From assembly GCA_946405435.1 (NCBI GenBank), contig CAMJHF010000001.1, positions 124,001 through 188,000 of the forward strand: 64,000 nucleotides of DNA, in the 5' to 3' direction. Below, piece by piece: positions 28,471 through 37,059 of this stretch. The notes beneath the pieces are model-generated. The model searched no databases and had not been told where the DNA came from. It saw nothing but the letters and a program-made list of their open reading frames with translations. Origin of the DNA: an uncultured Bacteroidales bacterium (GTDB taxonomy: Bacteria > Bacteroidota > Bacteroidia > Bacteroidales > UBA932). How positions within the stretch are numbered: the stretch's first letter is position 1; each line of letters starts with the position of its first letter. Position numbers and translations under genes: made by a program.

Positions 28471-31400
28471 GAATATAAAGGCTTGGACCTTGTGGCCGCC
28501 GGGAACGAGATACTGAAGCGGTGGAAAGAGAGGCATGCATTCGAAAAATCCCTGCAGCTGCGCGAGGGCGCACCCGAATTCATATTCTTCGAAGGTCCGC
28601 CCAGCGCCAACGGCATGCCTGGAATACACCATGTCATGGCCCGCAGCATCAAGGACGCCATCTGCCGTTACAAGACGCAGGAGGGCTTCCTGGTGCGCCG
28701 CCGTGCTGGTTGGGACACCCACGGACTGCCCGTCGAGCTGGGAGTGGAAAAGAAACTCGGCATCACCAAGGAAGACATAGGCACCAAGATCAGCGTTGAG
28801 GAATATAACGCAGCCTGCCGCCGCGAGGTTATGAAATACACTGCCGAGTGGCGCAACCTCACAGAGCGCATAGGCTACTGGGTGGACATGGACGACCCGT
28901 ACATCACCTACGACAACCGTTACATCGAAACTCTCTGGTATCTCCTCAAGGACATCTACGGCAAGGGCTACCTTTACAAAGGCAAGTCTATCCAGCCCTA
29001 CAGCCCCGCAGCCGGCACCGGCCTGAGCACGCACGAGCTTAACCAGCCCGGCTGCTACCGCGACGTCAAGGACACCACCGTCTGCGCCCAGTTCAAGGTA
29101 ATAGGGGAGGAGGATCTTTACTTCCTTGCATGGACCACCACTCCATGGACGCTTCCGTCCAACACCGCCCTGTGCGTGGGCCCCGACATCGATTACGTCA
29201 AGGTGCGCAGCACCAATCCATATACCGGCGCTCCCGCCACCTATATCCTGGCCCAGGCCCTCGTGGGCGCCTGGTTCGGCGACAAGGTTCCCTACGAGGT
29301 GCTTCCCGGCACCGTCAAGGGCCGCGAACTCGTGGGCATGCGCTATGAGCAGCTCATCCCTTGGTTCCGTCCCGACGAGGGCGCATTCCGCGTCATCCCC
29401 GGCGACTACGTGACCACCGAGGACGGTACTGGCATAGTGCACATCGCCCCGACATTCGGTGCGGACGACGCCAAAGTGGCACGTGCGGCAGGCGTTCCCG
29501 GCCTGTATGTGACGGACAAAGACGGCGCACCCCAGGCCCAGGTGGACCCTCGGGGCCGCTTCTACCGTGTCGAGGACCTCGACCCAGCATACGTCGCCGA
29601 CAGGGTGGACGCATCCTATGGCGAATGGGCGGGCCGCTATGTCAAGAATGCCTACGACAGCACCCTGGCCCCCGACGCCCCCACGCTCGACATTGACATC
29701 TGCGTTATGCTCAAGGCTGCAGGCAAGGCCTTCAGGATCGAAAAGCACGTCCATACATATCCCCATTGCTGGCGCACCGACAAGCCTGTCCTTTACTATC
29801 CTCTGAACAGCTGGTTCATACGGGCTTCCGCAGTAAGGGAGCAGATGATGAAACTCAACGACTCCATTGAGTGGAAACCGGAATCCACCGGCACCGGACG
29901 CTTCGGAAAGTGGCTGGAGAACATCCAGGACTGGAACCTCAGCCGCAGCCGTTACTGGGGCACCCCGCTGCCCGTGTGGCGCACGGAGGACGGAAAGGAA
30001 GAAATCTGCATAGGCAGCGTGCGTGAGCTCTACGAGCGCATAGACAAGGCCGTGGAGGCAGGATTCATGACCTCCAATCCCTTGCGCGACGCCGGCTTCG
30101 ATCCCTCCGATATGAGCAAGGAAAACTACGACCGCATCGACCTCCACAGACCGTATGTGGACCAGATTTTCCTGGTATCCGACAGCGGCCGCAAGATGAT
30201 GCGCGAGACCGACCTTATCGACGTGTGGTTCGATTCCGGAGCCATGCCTTACGCCCAGACGGGCCTTCGCGGCATCGGCACCCCCGACTTCGGCGCCACC
30301 GCCGACTTCATAGCCGAGGGCGTGGACCAGACACGCGGCTGGTTCTACACCCTGCATGCCATCCATACCATGGTGAGCGGCACGCCCGCTTTCAAGCGCG
30401 TGATTTCCAACGGCCTGGTGCTGGACAAGAAGGGCGAGAAGATGAGCAAGCGCCTTGGCAACGCCGTGGATCCGTTCAAGGCCATGGACCAGTACGGACC
30501 GGACGCCCTGCGCTGGTATATGCTCACCAACGCCCAGCCCTGGGACAATCTCAAATTCGACGAGGCCGGGGTTGAGGAGGTGCGCCGCAAGTTCTTCGGC
30601 ACCCTGTACAATTGCTATTCGGTGTTCGCGCTCTATGCCAACATCGACAGCTTCGACCCTTCGGAAGCCCATGTCCCCTATACCTCCAGGCCGCTTTTCG
30701 ACCGCTGGATAATCAGCCGTCTTAACACTCTGGAGCGCAAGGTCAGGGACGCTTATGAGGACTACGACATAACCCTTGCGGGCCGCCTCATCCAGGATTT
30801 CGTGTGTGACGACCTCAGCAACTGGTATATCCGCCTCAACAAGAAGCGCATGTGGGGCGCCGGCATGGGCAAGGACAAGCTGTCCTGCTACCAGACGCTC
30901 TACGAGGTGCTCAAAGGCGTGGCCCTGATGGCGGCGCCCATCGCTCCCTTCTTCATGGAACGTCTCTGGCTGGACCTTGTTCCCGACAGCGAGTCGGTTC
31001 ACTATGAGAGTATGCCCCGGTGCAACCCCGCCCTGGTCGACGAGGCCCTGGAAGAGAGCATGTCCTTCGCACAGAAGGCTTCCTCCATGGTGCTCGCCCT
31101 GCGGAAGAAGGTCGGCATCAATGTTCGCAAGCCCCTGGCCAAGGTTCTCGTTCCCGTGCTGGACGACGAGGTCAAGGCTCATATAGAGAAGGTGCAGGAC
31201 ATCTTCCTTACCGAGGTAAACGTCAAGCAACTGGAGTTCCTCCACGATACGACCGGCATCATCACCAAGAAGATAAAGCCCAATTTCAAGACGCTCGGCA
31301 AGATCTACGGCAAGCAGATGAAGGAAATTGCGGCAGCCTTCGGCACAATGGGTCAGGAGACTATTGCCGCCATCGAAAGGTCGGAAGAGTATGTGCTCGA

Positions 31401-32211
31401 CCTGCCTTCAGGTGCCGTGACGCTGCACCCCGGGGACTACGAAATCAGCTCCGAGGACATGCCGGGATGGCTCGTCGCCACCGAGGGCAGCCTCACCGTT
31501 GCGCTCGACATAGTGCAGACTCCCGAACTTGTGCTCGAAGGCACCGCCCGCGAGCTCATCCACCCCATACAGAACCTCAGGAAAGAGAACGGCTTCGAAC
31601 TTACCGACAGGATAAGCACGGAGATATTTGCCGACGGGGCAGCCGGAGAGTCCATTGCCAAGGCCCTCGCTGCTTTCGGAGATTATGTGGCCGCCCAGAC
31701 GCTTTCCAACTCCATCGATCTCAAGCCCATGTCCGAGGCGCCCCAGAGTGCCGCCGTCGTGGCCTGGGAGGATACATCAATAAAGATTAACCTTAAACGT
31801 AACAAGAATATGGCAGAAGAAACCAAAACCCGTTATTCCGATGAGGAACTTGCCGAGTTCAAAGCGATTATCGACGAGATGCTCGCCAAGGCAAGGGCGG
31901 AGTACAACACTCTCCGCCAAGTTATCATGCACAACGGTTCCAACGACATCGAGGATACTTCTCCTTCATTCAAGACCGTTGAGGACGACGGCGCCAATCA
32001 GCTCTCCAAGGAGGAGGCAAGCCAGCTGGCTCAGCGCCAGTACAAGTTCATCCAGAACCTTGAGGCTGCACTGGTGCGCATCGAAAACAAGACCTACGGT
32101 ATCTGCCGCGAGACCGGCAAGCTCATCCCCAAGGAGAGGCTGCGCCTGGTTCCTCACGCCACGCTGACCGTAGAGGCCAAGGAGAAACTGGCAAAATCCG
32201 GCAGGAAATGA
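28459..32211 (+). CDS. ileS: Isoleucyl-tRNA synthetase fused in frame to a TraR/DksA-like domain
   Basis: Residues 1-1117 are a class I isoleucyl-tRNA synthetase. The HIGH-type motif is GMPGIHH in PPSANGMPGIHHVM, the KMSKS loop is in KKGEKMSKRLGN, and the tRNA-editing region lies between them (TTPWTLPSNTALCVGP). It ends near AWEDTSIKINLKRNKN, and the frame runs without a stop into ATG at 31810 beginning MAEETKTRYSDEELAEFK. The last 133 residues are a Bacteroidetes TraR/DksA-type protein (ALVRIENKTYGICRETGKL, IPKERLRLVPHATL), normally a separate gene at this place. So the window encodes either a real 1250-residue fusion or two genes whose intervening stop is lost; internal initiation at 31810 is possible. 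The end overlaps lspA by 4 bases. Confidence 0.9.
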   Translation: MTFKEYKGLDLVAAGNEILKRWKERHAFEKSLQLREGAPEFIFFEGPPSANGMPGIHHVMARSIKDAICRYKTQEGFLVRRRAGWDTHGLPVELGVEKKLGITKEDIGTKISVEEYNAACRREVMKYTAEWRNLTERIGYWVDMDDPYITYDNRYIETLWYLLKDIYGKGYLYKGKSIQPYSPAAGTGLSTHELNQPGCYRDVKDTTVCAQFKVIGEEDLYFLAWTTTPWTLPSNTALCVGPDIDYVKVRSTNPYTGAPATYILAQALVGAWFGDKVPYEVLPGTVKGRELVGMRYEQLIPWFRPDEGAFRVIPGDYVTTEDGTGIVHIAPTFGADDAKVARAAGVPGLYVTDKDGAPQAQVDPRGRFYRVEDLDPAYVADRVDASYGEWAGRYVKNAYDSTLAPDAPTLDIDICVMLKAAGKAFRIEKHVHTYPHCWRTDKPVLYYPLNSWFIRASAVREQMMKLNDSIEWKPESTGTGRFGKWLENIQDWNLSRSRYWGTPLPVWRTEDGKEEICIGSVRELYERIDKAVEAGFMTSNPLRDAGFDPSDMSKENYDRIDLHRPYVDQIFLVSDSGRKMMRETDLIDVWFDSGAMPYAQTGLRGIGTPDFGATADFIAEGVDQTRGWFYTLHAIHTMVSGTPAFKRVISNGLVLDKKGEKMSKRLGNAVDPFKAMDQYGPDALRWYMLTNAQPWDNLKFDEAGVEEVRRKFFGTLYNCYSVFALYANIDSFDPSEAHVPYTSRPLFDRWIISRLNTLERKVRDAYEDYDITLAGRLIQDFVCDDLSNWYIRLNKKRMWGAGMGKDKLSCYQTLYEVLKGVALMAAPIAPFFMERLWLDLVPDSESVHYESMPRCNPALVDEALEESMSFAQKASSMVLALRKKVGINVRKPLAKVLVPVLDDEVKAHIEKVQDIFLTEVNVKQLEFLHDTTGIITKKIKPNFKTLGKIYGKQMKEIAAAFGTMGQETIAAIERSEEYVLDLPSGAVTLHPGDYEISSEDMPGWLVATEGSLTVALDIVQTPELVLEGTARELIHPIQNLRKENGFELTDRISTEIFADGAAGESIAKALAAFGDYVAAQTLSNSIDLKPMSEAPQSAAVVAWEDTSIKINLKRNKNMAEETKTRYSDEELAEFKAIIDEMLAKARAEYNTLRQVIMHNGSNDIEDTSPSFKTVEDDGANQLSKEEASQLAQRQYKFIQNLEAALVRIENKTYGICRETGKLIPKERLRLVPHATLTVEAKEKLAKSGRK
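31810..32211 (+). other. TraR/DksA-like segment of the ileS fusion, possible internal start
   Basis: This 133-residue segment matches the stand-alone TraR/DksA-family regulators of Bacteroidetes, including the usual MAE-KTRYSDEEL start and a zinc-finger region reduced to a single cysteine (YGICRETGKL). DksA-like proteins bind the RNA polymerase secondary channel, but this cysteine-poor group is uncharacterised to my knowledge. An ATG lies exactly where the separate gene would start, so it could also be made independently of ileS. Confidence 0.65.
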
Positions 32212-32780
32212 AAATGTCCAGAGGCGCCCGGCTGGTGGCGCTCGGAGTACTGCTGGTGGTCATTGACCAGGTAATCAAGTATCTGGTCAAGACCAACATG
32301 ACTCTCGGCCAGCAGATATATGTGCTTGGCGACTGGTTCCGCCTGTGCTTCGTGGAGAACGAAGGCATGGCCTTCGGCATGAAGTTCGGCGGGTCGGTGG
32401 GTAAGTTCCTGCTCTCGCTTTTCCGCATCATCCTGTGCGGGGCGCTGGTGTGGTGGATTACTTCCCTTAACAAGAAAGGGAAGGCGCCCGTCGGCGTGCT
32501 GGTAGGCCTTACTCTCATAACGGCAGGAGCCTTCGGCAATATAATAGACTGTCTTTTCTACGGACTTATATGGGATTATGCTCCTTTCATGTTCGGCAAG
32601 GTGGTGGATATGTTCTTTTTCCCGCTCATACATAATGCCGCCGGAGAGGTGATTTTCTTCAGTCCGGTTTTTAACTTCGCGGATTCCTGCGTCACCGTGG
32701 GAGCTTTCTATCTTATCCTTTTCCAGTGGAAATTCTTTGCCTCCGATGACAAGAAGAAGGACGATACTGCAGCTGCTTAG
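32208..32780 (+). CDS. lspA: Lipoprotein signal peptidase LspA
   Basis: A 190-residue membrane aspartyl protease that cleaves signal peptides of lipidated prolipoproteins. The conserved motifs are all present: DQVIKYLV in helix 1, FVENEGMAFGM, GNIIDCLF with one catalytic Asp region, VVDMFFFP, and FNFADSCVTVG with the second catalytic Asp. Four transmembrane helices are visible. The start overlaps the ileS-traR fusion end by 4 bases. The window encodes many lipoproteins that depend on this enzyme. It is slightly longer than enterobacterial LspA, as usual in Bacteroidetes. Confidence 0.95.
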   Translation: MKMSRGARLVALGVLLVVIDQVIKYLVKTNMTLGQQIYVLGDWFRLCFVENEGMAFGMKFGGSVGKFLLSLFRIILCGALVWWITSLNKKGKAPVGVLVGLTLITAGAFGNIIDCLFYGLIWDYAPFMFGKVVDMFFFPLIHNAAGEVIFFSPVFNFADSCVTVGAFYLILFQWKFFASDDKKKDDTAAA

Positions 32781-34074
32781 TGCAGTCCTGCTCTCGCTCT
32801 CCTGTATCTCGGCCCTCGGGCAAGAACATGATATTCAGTGGGCTATGGGGACCGGCCGGCTGTATCCGCAGACGGTTCAGGCTCCTCCTCGGGCTCCGAA
32901 GGGCTACGTACCGGTATACCTTAGCCATTATGGACGGCACGGTTCGCGCTATATGGATGGCAAAGGCGGCTATGAAGCTGTCTCCAGGGTGCTGGAGAAG
33001 GCTGCCGGCGACGGCATGCTGACTCCTCTCGGCGAGGATATATGGGCGCGCTATTCGGCCGCCCTGCCTTCGCTTCTCGGCCGCACAGGAGAACTTACTC
33101 CTCTTGGCTTCGTGCAGCACCGCCAGATAGCGGGGCGCATGGTGCGGAACTTTCCCCGCCTTCTAAAGCGAAAGGATTCCCGCGTGGTCGCAAATTCCAC
33201 CAACCTGGAGCGTACGATGATGTCCATGCTCAGTTTCGGGCAGGAACTGTCGAGGCTCAATCCTTCCGTTGAAATAGTTTCCGATGCCTCCAGGACCTAT
33301 ATGGGGCGCATCAATCAGCACTCGCCGGAGAATCCCAAGGTGACGCCGGAGGATGTACGGTGGAAGAGTGCAGACGCTCCCTGGCGCCCGGGCTTTGACC
33401 GTTATTGCGAGGGCCTTCTGCAATGGCGGCCCTTCTGTGCGGCACTTTTCAAGGATCCGGATTATGTGTCCGGTATTTGCAATCCCGTTCTCTTCGAGCG
33501 CAAGTATTTCGATGTGGCAAAGAATCTTCCGAGCTGCCCTGTGCCTGACTGCGACCTTCTGCGGGCCTTTTCCGAAGAGGAACTTCAGCGGCTCGGCAGG
33601 CTCGAGAATTATACTTTCTATGCCGAGAAAAGCCTCTGGAGCGGTGGCAACGGCCGGGGATGCTTGCTGTCGGAGTCAGTGTTGGGAGACATTGTGGAGC
33701 GGGTGCCGGAAGACCTTGCGAACGGCGTGAAGGTGCGTTTGCGCTTCGGACACGACGGCTGCATAATGGCGCTTTTTGCAATGATGGGGCTGGAAGGATG
33801 GCCTTCCACGCTCGACGATCCCACCCAGGCGTGGAAGTTCTGGGACACCTCACGCATTCCCATGGCCGCAAATTTCCAGCTGATTTTCTTCGCTCCCAGA
33901 AGGAACTCCAAGGCCCCCGCCGAATCGGACCTGCTCATTATGCTGATGCTCAACGAGGAACCCGTGCCGCTGCCTTTGACTCCTGTCGACGGTGCCTTCT
34001 ACCGCTGGAGCGATTTCCTGGAGCTTTATGTACCCGTGCTGGAACACGCCAGAAAGCAACTTCAGCAGAGTTGA
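32746..34074 (+). CDS. Second secreted histidine acid phosphatase (phytase/MINPP-like)
   Basis: A 442-residue branch-2 histidine phosphatase. The start MTRRRTILQLLSAVLLSLSC is preferred (signal peptide); an in-frame ATG three codons upstream is equally possible. It overlaps lspA by 35 bases. The RHG motif is in YLSHYGRHGSRYMDGKG and the HD motif in RFGHDGCIMALFAMMGLEGW, the same layout as the paralogue at 17.5-18.8 kb, and the two share extended similarity (for example VANSTNLERTMMSM against the paralogue's ARSTQTTRTILSM). The two copies suggest separate phosphate or inositol phosphate substrates. Confidence 0.87.
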   Translation: MTRRRTILQLLSAVLLSLSCISALGQEHDIQWAMGTGRLYPQTVQAPPRAPKGYVPVYLSHYGRHGSRYMDGKGGYEAVSRVLEKAAGDGMLTPLGEDIWARYSAALPSLLGRTGELTPLGFVQHRQIAGRMVRNFPRLLKRKDSRVVANSTNLERTMMSMLSFGQELSRLNPSVEIVSDASRTYMGRINQHSPENPKVTPEDVRWKSADAPWRPGFDRYCEGLLQWRPFCAALFKDPDYVSGICNPVLFERKYFDVAKNLPSCPVPDCDLLRAFSEEELQRLGRLENYTFYAEKSLWSGGNGRGCLLSESVLGDIVERVPEDLANGVKVRLRFGHDGCIMALFAMMGLEGWPSTLDDPTQAWKFWDTSRIPMAANFQLIFFAPRRNSKAPAESDLLIMLMLNEEPVPLPLTPVDGAFYRWSDFLELYVPVLEHARKQLQQS

Positions 34075-34082
34075 CTGTACTG

Positions 34083-34113
34083 TTGCAATTTAGCGACTTT
34101 TTCTCTACATTTG
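34083..34113 (+). promoter_or_regulatory. Promoter of tRNA-Ser
   Basis: TTG (34083-34085) and TACATTTG (34106-34113) are 20 bases apart, and the tRNA begins 12 bases after the box. The promoter starts 9 bases after the phosphatase stop. Confidence 0.8.
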
Positions 34114-34125
34114 CAGTCCCAATCC

Positions 34126-34210
34126 GGAGGTGTGGCCGAGTGGTCGATGGCGGCAGTCTTGAAAACTGTTGAACGGCAACGTTCCGGGGGTTCGAATCCC
34201 TCCGCCTCCG
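34126..34210 (+). tRNA. tRNA-Ser(UGA)
   Basis: An 85-base type II tRNA with a long variable arm. The acceptor stem GGAGGTG pairs with CGCCTCC, followed by discriminator G; CCA is not encoded. The anticodon loop is CTTGAAA (anticodon TGA) and the T-loop TTCGAAT. It reads UCN-family serine codons, chiefly UCA. Confidence 0.95.
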
Positions 34211-34251
34211 CTTCAAAGCGTCTGCTTCGCAGGCGCTTTTCGCGTAGCCCG

Positions 34252-34473
34252 ATGCACATTACGCTCGTGATCGTCATTATCCTGGGACTGGCCGAATGCA
34301 TTTCCGGCGTCCTGCTCAAGAACTGGCCCATCATCATCGCCGGTTTCCTGCTGGGCATCGGCGGCGCCGTATTTGCCCTGCTGGTCAAGAGCGAGGCACA
34401 GCTTCTCATCTTCACGCTGGGCGGCGTCCTCCTCCTGGTGACCGGATTTATCATGAAGATTCAGTACAAGTAG
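34252..34473 (+). CDS. Small two-helix membrane protein
   Basis: A 73-residue protein with hydrophobic segments ITLVIVIILGLAECISGVLL, IIIAGFLLGIGGAVFALLV and LIFTLGGVLLLVTGFIM, so two or three membrane helices. The ATG at 34252 is used because the longer open frame runs back through tRNA-Ser. It lies 41 bases after the tRNA and 3 bases before the winged-helix regulator gene, so it may be co-transcribed with it. No known family is recognised. Confidence 0.65.
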   Translation: MHITLVIVIILGLAECISGVLLKNWPIIIAGFLLGIGGAVFALLVKSEAQLLIFTLGGVLLLVTGFIMKIQYK

Positions 34474-34476
34474 CCC

Positions 34477-34818
34477 ATGTTCCCCAAGTTAGACCCCATC
34501 CTTCATTCGGAGCTCCGGCTGGCGGTGATGTCCATTCTGGCCGGCTCCGATGATGCCGATTTCACCTATCTGAAAAAGCAGACAGGTGCCACCTCCGGGA
34601 ACCTGAGCGTACAGATCGACAAACTCACCACCGCCGGCTACATCACCGTCGAGAAAGGCTTCAAGGGCAAGATGCCCCGTACCACCTGCAAAATCACCCC
34701 GGCAGGCCAGGAAGCCTTCAAGGGCTACGTCGATGCGCTGAAAGAATACCTTTCTGCAGGCACGGTTTCTAATCAATCTCCAGGCCCTAAGACATCATTA
34801 TCCGCAAAAAATGACTAA
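34477..34818 (+). CDS. Winged-helix transcriptional regulator (MarR/HTH_34-like)
   Basis: A 113-residue DNA-binding protein. The N-terminal ~80 residues form a winged helix-turn-helix: LDPILHSELRLAVMSILAG, LKKQTGATSGNLSVQIDKL (recognition helix region) and GYITVEKGFKGKMPRTTCK with the wing. This matches the small HTH_34-type regulators found next to membrane proteins. The short C-terminal tail is polar. The neighbouring small membrane protein starts just upstream; regulation of that pair is plausible but not shown. Confidence 0.85.
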   Translation: MFPKLDPILHSELRLAVMSILAGSDDADFTYLKKQTGATSGNLSVQIDKLTTAGYITVEKGFKGKMPRTTCKITPAGQEAFKGYVDALKEYLSAGTVSNQSPGPKTSLSAKND

Positions 34819-34827
34819 TTTTACAAG

Positions 34828-35490
34828 ATGATTCGTAAAAAGTTATTTTTGGCACTGCTGGTTCTTTCGGCTGTTGCGGCCGGGTGCAGGAGCCATGTCC
34901 AGGAACTCCGTAAGGGAGACCTGGTATTCGTGGGCATTCCCCTGGATTATCGTATAGACGGGATGGCCGATGCCATAGGTGCGGCGACAGCCTCCGATTC
35001 GCTTAACATTATCCACGCAGCGATAGTGGACAGGGAGCGTGACAGTATTTTCATCATCGACGCCACTCTCAAGCATGGGGTTGACAGGCATCCTCTCGAT
35101 ACCTTCCTGTGTGATTTCACCCTCAATGACGGCTCGCTTCCGCAGTTCTTCGTCATGCGCCTGAAGGACAGTCGCAGGGCCGGGGAATTCGTGCGTAACG
35201 CCATGAAATTCACGGGCCTGAGCTATAACAACAGTTTCCTGCCCTGTGATACGGCGCGTTATTGCACCGAGCTTATCCGCGACAGCTATGTTCTGCCCGA
35301 CGGGACGCACGTCTTCAGCGAGTACCCCATGAATTTCTGCGCCCCTGACGGAACCATGCCGCCCTACTGGGAAGAACTGTTCGCCATCCTGGGCGTTCCA
35401 GTGCCCCAGGGCATGCCAGGGACCAATCCGGCGGCCATGATGAAAGAACCCTGTCTCGAAAGAGTGATGATTGATATAACAAAGATATGA
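34828..35490 (+). CDS. YiiX/YebB-like NlpC/P60-type lipoprotein
   Basis: A 220-residue lipoprotein (lipobox VAAGC, cysteine about residue 19). It follows the permuted papain-like YiiX pattern: LRKGDLVFVG, a histidine in IIHAAIVDRE, and a likely catalytic cysteine in TARYCTELIRDSYV. Such enzymes cleave amide or ester bonds in cell-wall or lipid substrates. The stop overlaps the CobW-type gene start by 4 bases. Confidence 0.8.
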   Translation: MIRKKLFLALLVLSAVAAGCRSHVQELRKGDLVFVGIPLDYRIDGMADAIGAATASDSLNIIHAAIVDRERDSIFIIDATLKHGVDRHPLDTFLCDFTLNDGSLPQFFVMRLKDSRRAGEFVRNAMKFTGLSYNNSFLPCDTARYCTELIRDSYVLPDGTHVFSEYPMNFCAPDGTMPPYWEELFAILGVPVPQGMPGTNPAAMMKEPCLERVMIDITKI

Positions 35491-36632
35491 CAATTGAAAA
35501 AGAAACCAGGCAGGTGCCGGTATTGTTGCTGACCGGTTACCTCGGGAGTGGCAAGACCACTCTGCTCAATCGCATACTAGCAAACCGCAAGGGCATACGA
35601 TTCGCTGTAATAGTCAATGACATAGGTGAGGTCAACATAGATGCCGACCTCATTCAGAAAGGTGGAATAGTGGGGCAGGGAGACGATTCCCTCGTGGCCT
35701 TGCAGAACGGATGTATCTGCTGCACCCTCAAGATGGACCTCGTGGCCCAGGTAGCCGACCTTGTGTCCTCCAAGGCATTCGATTACATTGTCATCGAAGC
35801 CAGCGGCATCTGCGAGCCCGCCCCGATCGCCAATACGATAAGCACGATGTCGACCTTCGGCACTCAGTACACCCGCGGTGCCGTCCCGTACGTAGACTGC
35901 ATAGTCACGGTCGTGGATGCGCTTCGGATGAAAGACGAGTTTGCCGGCGGCGACGCCCTTGGTAAGGAAGATATCGACGACGAGGACCTTGAGCGCCTGA
36001 TCATAGAGCAGCTTGAGTTCTGCAACATAGTTCTGCTCAACAAGGCCTCCGAGATCGGCACCGAAGAACTTGGCCGTCTGCGGGCAATCGTCAAGGGTAT
36101 CAATCCCGGAGCCAAGATAATCAGCTGCGACTACGGCGACATCGACCTGGACGAGATTATCTATACGGGCATGTTCGACTTCGACGCCGTTGCCACTTCC
36201 GCAGCCTGGATTGCCGCGATAGAAGGCGAGGACGAGGAAGAAGAAGCGGAAGGCGAGGCCCTCGAATATGGCATCGACACCTTTGTCTATTATCGCCGCG
36301 AGCCGCTGGATATCAACAAATTCGACAACTTTATCTTCAAGCATTGGCCGGCCGGTGTGATACGTGCCAAGGGTCTTTGCTATTTTGCGTCGGAGCCCGA
36401 CCAGTGCTATCTGTTCGAGCAGGCGGGCCGTCAGAAACTGGTGAAGGACGCCGGGCTGTGGTACGCTTCGATGGATGAGTACGAGCTGAAGATGCAGATG
36501 GAACGCGACCCTCAGCTTCGCCGCGACTGGGACCCTGTCTACGGAGACAGGATGCAGAAGATAGTCTTTATCGGACAGCATCTTGACAAAGATGAAATCA
36601 CCCGTCAACTGGACGCCTGTCTTGCCTCGTAG
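35487..36632 (+). CDS. CobW/COG0523-family G3E GTPase (metallochaperone)
   Basis: A 381-residue GTP-binding protein. The Walker A motif is in LTGYLGSGKTTLLNRIL, the metal-binding motif is GCICCTL, and the switch segment is VIEASGICEPAPIANT. A long acidic stretch (EGEDEEEEAEGE, about residues 245-256) precedes the C-terminal CobW_C domain (YYRREPLDINKFDNFIFKHW). Members deliver zinc or cobalt to target proteins, often under zinc limitation. No zinc-regulator site was identified. It is the last gene before the tRNA-Pro locus. Confidence 0.9.
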   Translation: MTIEKETRQVPVLLLTGYLGSGKTTLLNRILANRKGIRFAVIVNDIGEVNIDADLIQKGGIVGQGDDSLVALQNGCICCTLKMDLVAQVADLVSSKAFDYIVIEASGICEPAPIANTISTMSTFGTQYTRGAVPYVDCIVTVVDALRMKDEFAGGDALGKEDIDDEDLERLIIEQLEFCNIVLLNKASEIGTEELGRLRAIVKGINPGAKIISCDYGDIDLDEIIYTGMFDFDAVATSAAWIAAIEGEDEEEEAEGEALEYGIDTFVYYRREPLDINKFDNFIFKHWPAGVIRAKGLCYFASEPDQCYLFEQAGRQKLVKDAGLWYASMDEYELKMQMERDPQLRRDWDPVYGDRMQKIVFIGQHLDKDEITRQLDACLAS

Positions 36633-36662
36633 CAGTCAAAAAAGCATTTTTACGAAAAAAGA

Positions 36663-36694
36663 TTTGCAAGGAATCAGAAAAATGCCTACATTTG
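36663..36694 (+). promoter_or_regulatory. Promoter of tRNA-Pro
   Basis: TTTG (36663-36666) and TACATTTG (36687-36694) are exactly 20 bases apart; the tRNA begins 10 bases after the box. It is a close match to the tRNA-Ser promoter. Confidence 0.85.
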
Positions 36695-36704
36695 CGGTCC
36701 ACTT

Positions 36705-36777
36705 CTGGATGTGGCGCAGTTGGTAGCGCACCTGGTTAGGGACCAGGAGGTCGCTGGTTCAAGTCCAGTCATCCAGA
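36705..36777 (+). tRNA. tRNA-Pro with AGG anticodon
   Basis: A 73-base tRNA with acceptor stem CTGGATG/CATCCAG, discriminator A and no encoded CCA. The anticodon stem CCTGG/CCAGG closes a 7-base loop TTAGGGA, giving anticodon AGG. An A at the wobble position is unusual for bacterial tRNA-Pro. Its 3' half (from 36739) is the core of a 43-base direct repeat that occurs again at the far side of the island, so this gene is the insertion target. Its anticodon stem-loop and T-arm are intact. Confidence 0.85.
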
Positions 36778-36781
36778 CAAA
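36739..36781. repeat. att-like repeat, left copy (tRNA-Pro 3' end)
   Basis: The 43-base core runs from GGGACCAGG in the anticodon arm to CATCCAGACAAA past the tRNA end. An identical copy lies at 49619-49661 and a slightly changed one at 42471-42512. Such repeats are made when an element integrates at the 3' end of a tRNA gene and restores it. Confidence 0.9.
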
Positions 36782-36922
36782 AGTGAAAATCAAGCACTTA
36801 CGGAAACGTAGGTGCTTGTTCTTTTTTGGGGCAGTCGCAGTTTAGTCGCACTTTCAGCGTGTTTTGACCCCCATTCAACCCACTATAAAATGACTTCACC
36901 CCGGCATATAACCGGAGTGAAA
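36740..36922. repeat. Left-end direct repeat of module A
   Basis: A stretch of about 183 bases that is repeated at 42471-42652 with only about eight small differences. It comprises the tRNA tail plus some 140 bases of module DNA, including a terminator-like hairpin, GCAGTCGCAGTTTAGTCGCA and an imperfect inverted repeat around CCCGGCATATAACCGG. Since the right copy at 49619 has only the tRNA part, the extra 140 bases are the common left end of both modules. Confidence 0.88.
36791..36827 (+). terminator. Terminator hairpin at the left end of module A
   Basis: CAAGCACTTACG and CGTAGGTGCTTG form a 12-bp stem with one G-T pair and a GAAA tetraloop, followed by TTCTTTTTT. It would terminate the tRNA-Pro transcript, replacing the original terminator displaced to 49661. 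The rest of the 36828-37059 gap shows no gene. Confidence 0.8.
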
Positions 36923-37059
36923 AGGTGGATAGAGGGAGTCAAAGGGTGATGTCTTTGGATTTGCCTAACATGAGAACTATCTGTTATTTGGCCAACTCCT
37001 GATACATCTTTTAGAGGGGGCCTTGATGGCCGTTCCGAAGTTAAACACAACGACTGTTT

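Noticed and set aside
28393..31245. A 950-codon open frame antisense to ileS
   Set aside because: It lies wholly opposite conserved synthetase codons, has no signal or motif, and arises from the codon bias of the GC-rich ileS gene.
36923..37059. A degraded integrase gene at the left end of module A
   Set aside because: All frames are short with no recombinase motif such as R-x-x-R-Y or H-x-x-R; I see only non-coding sequence.
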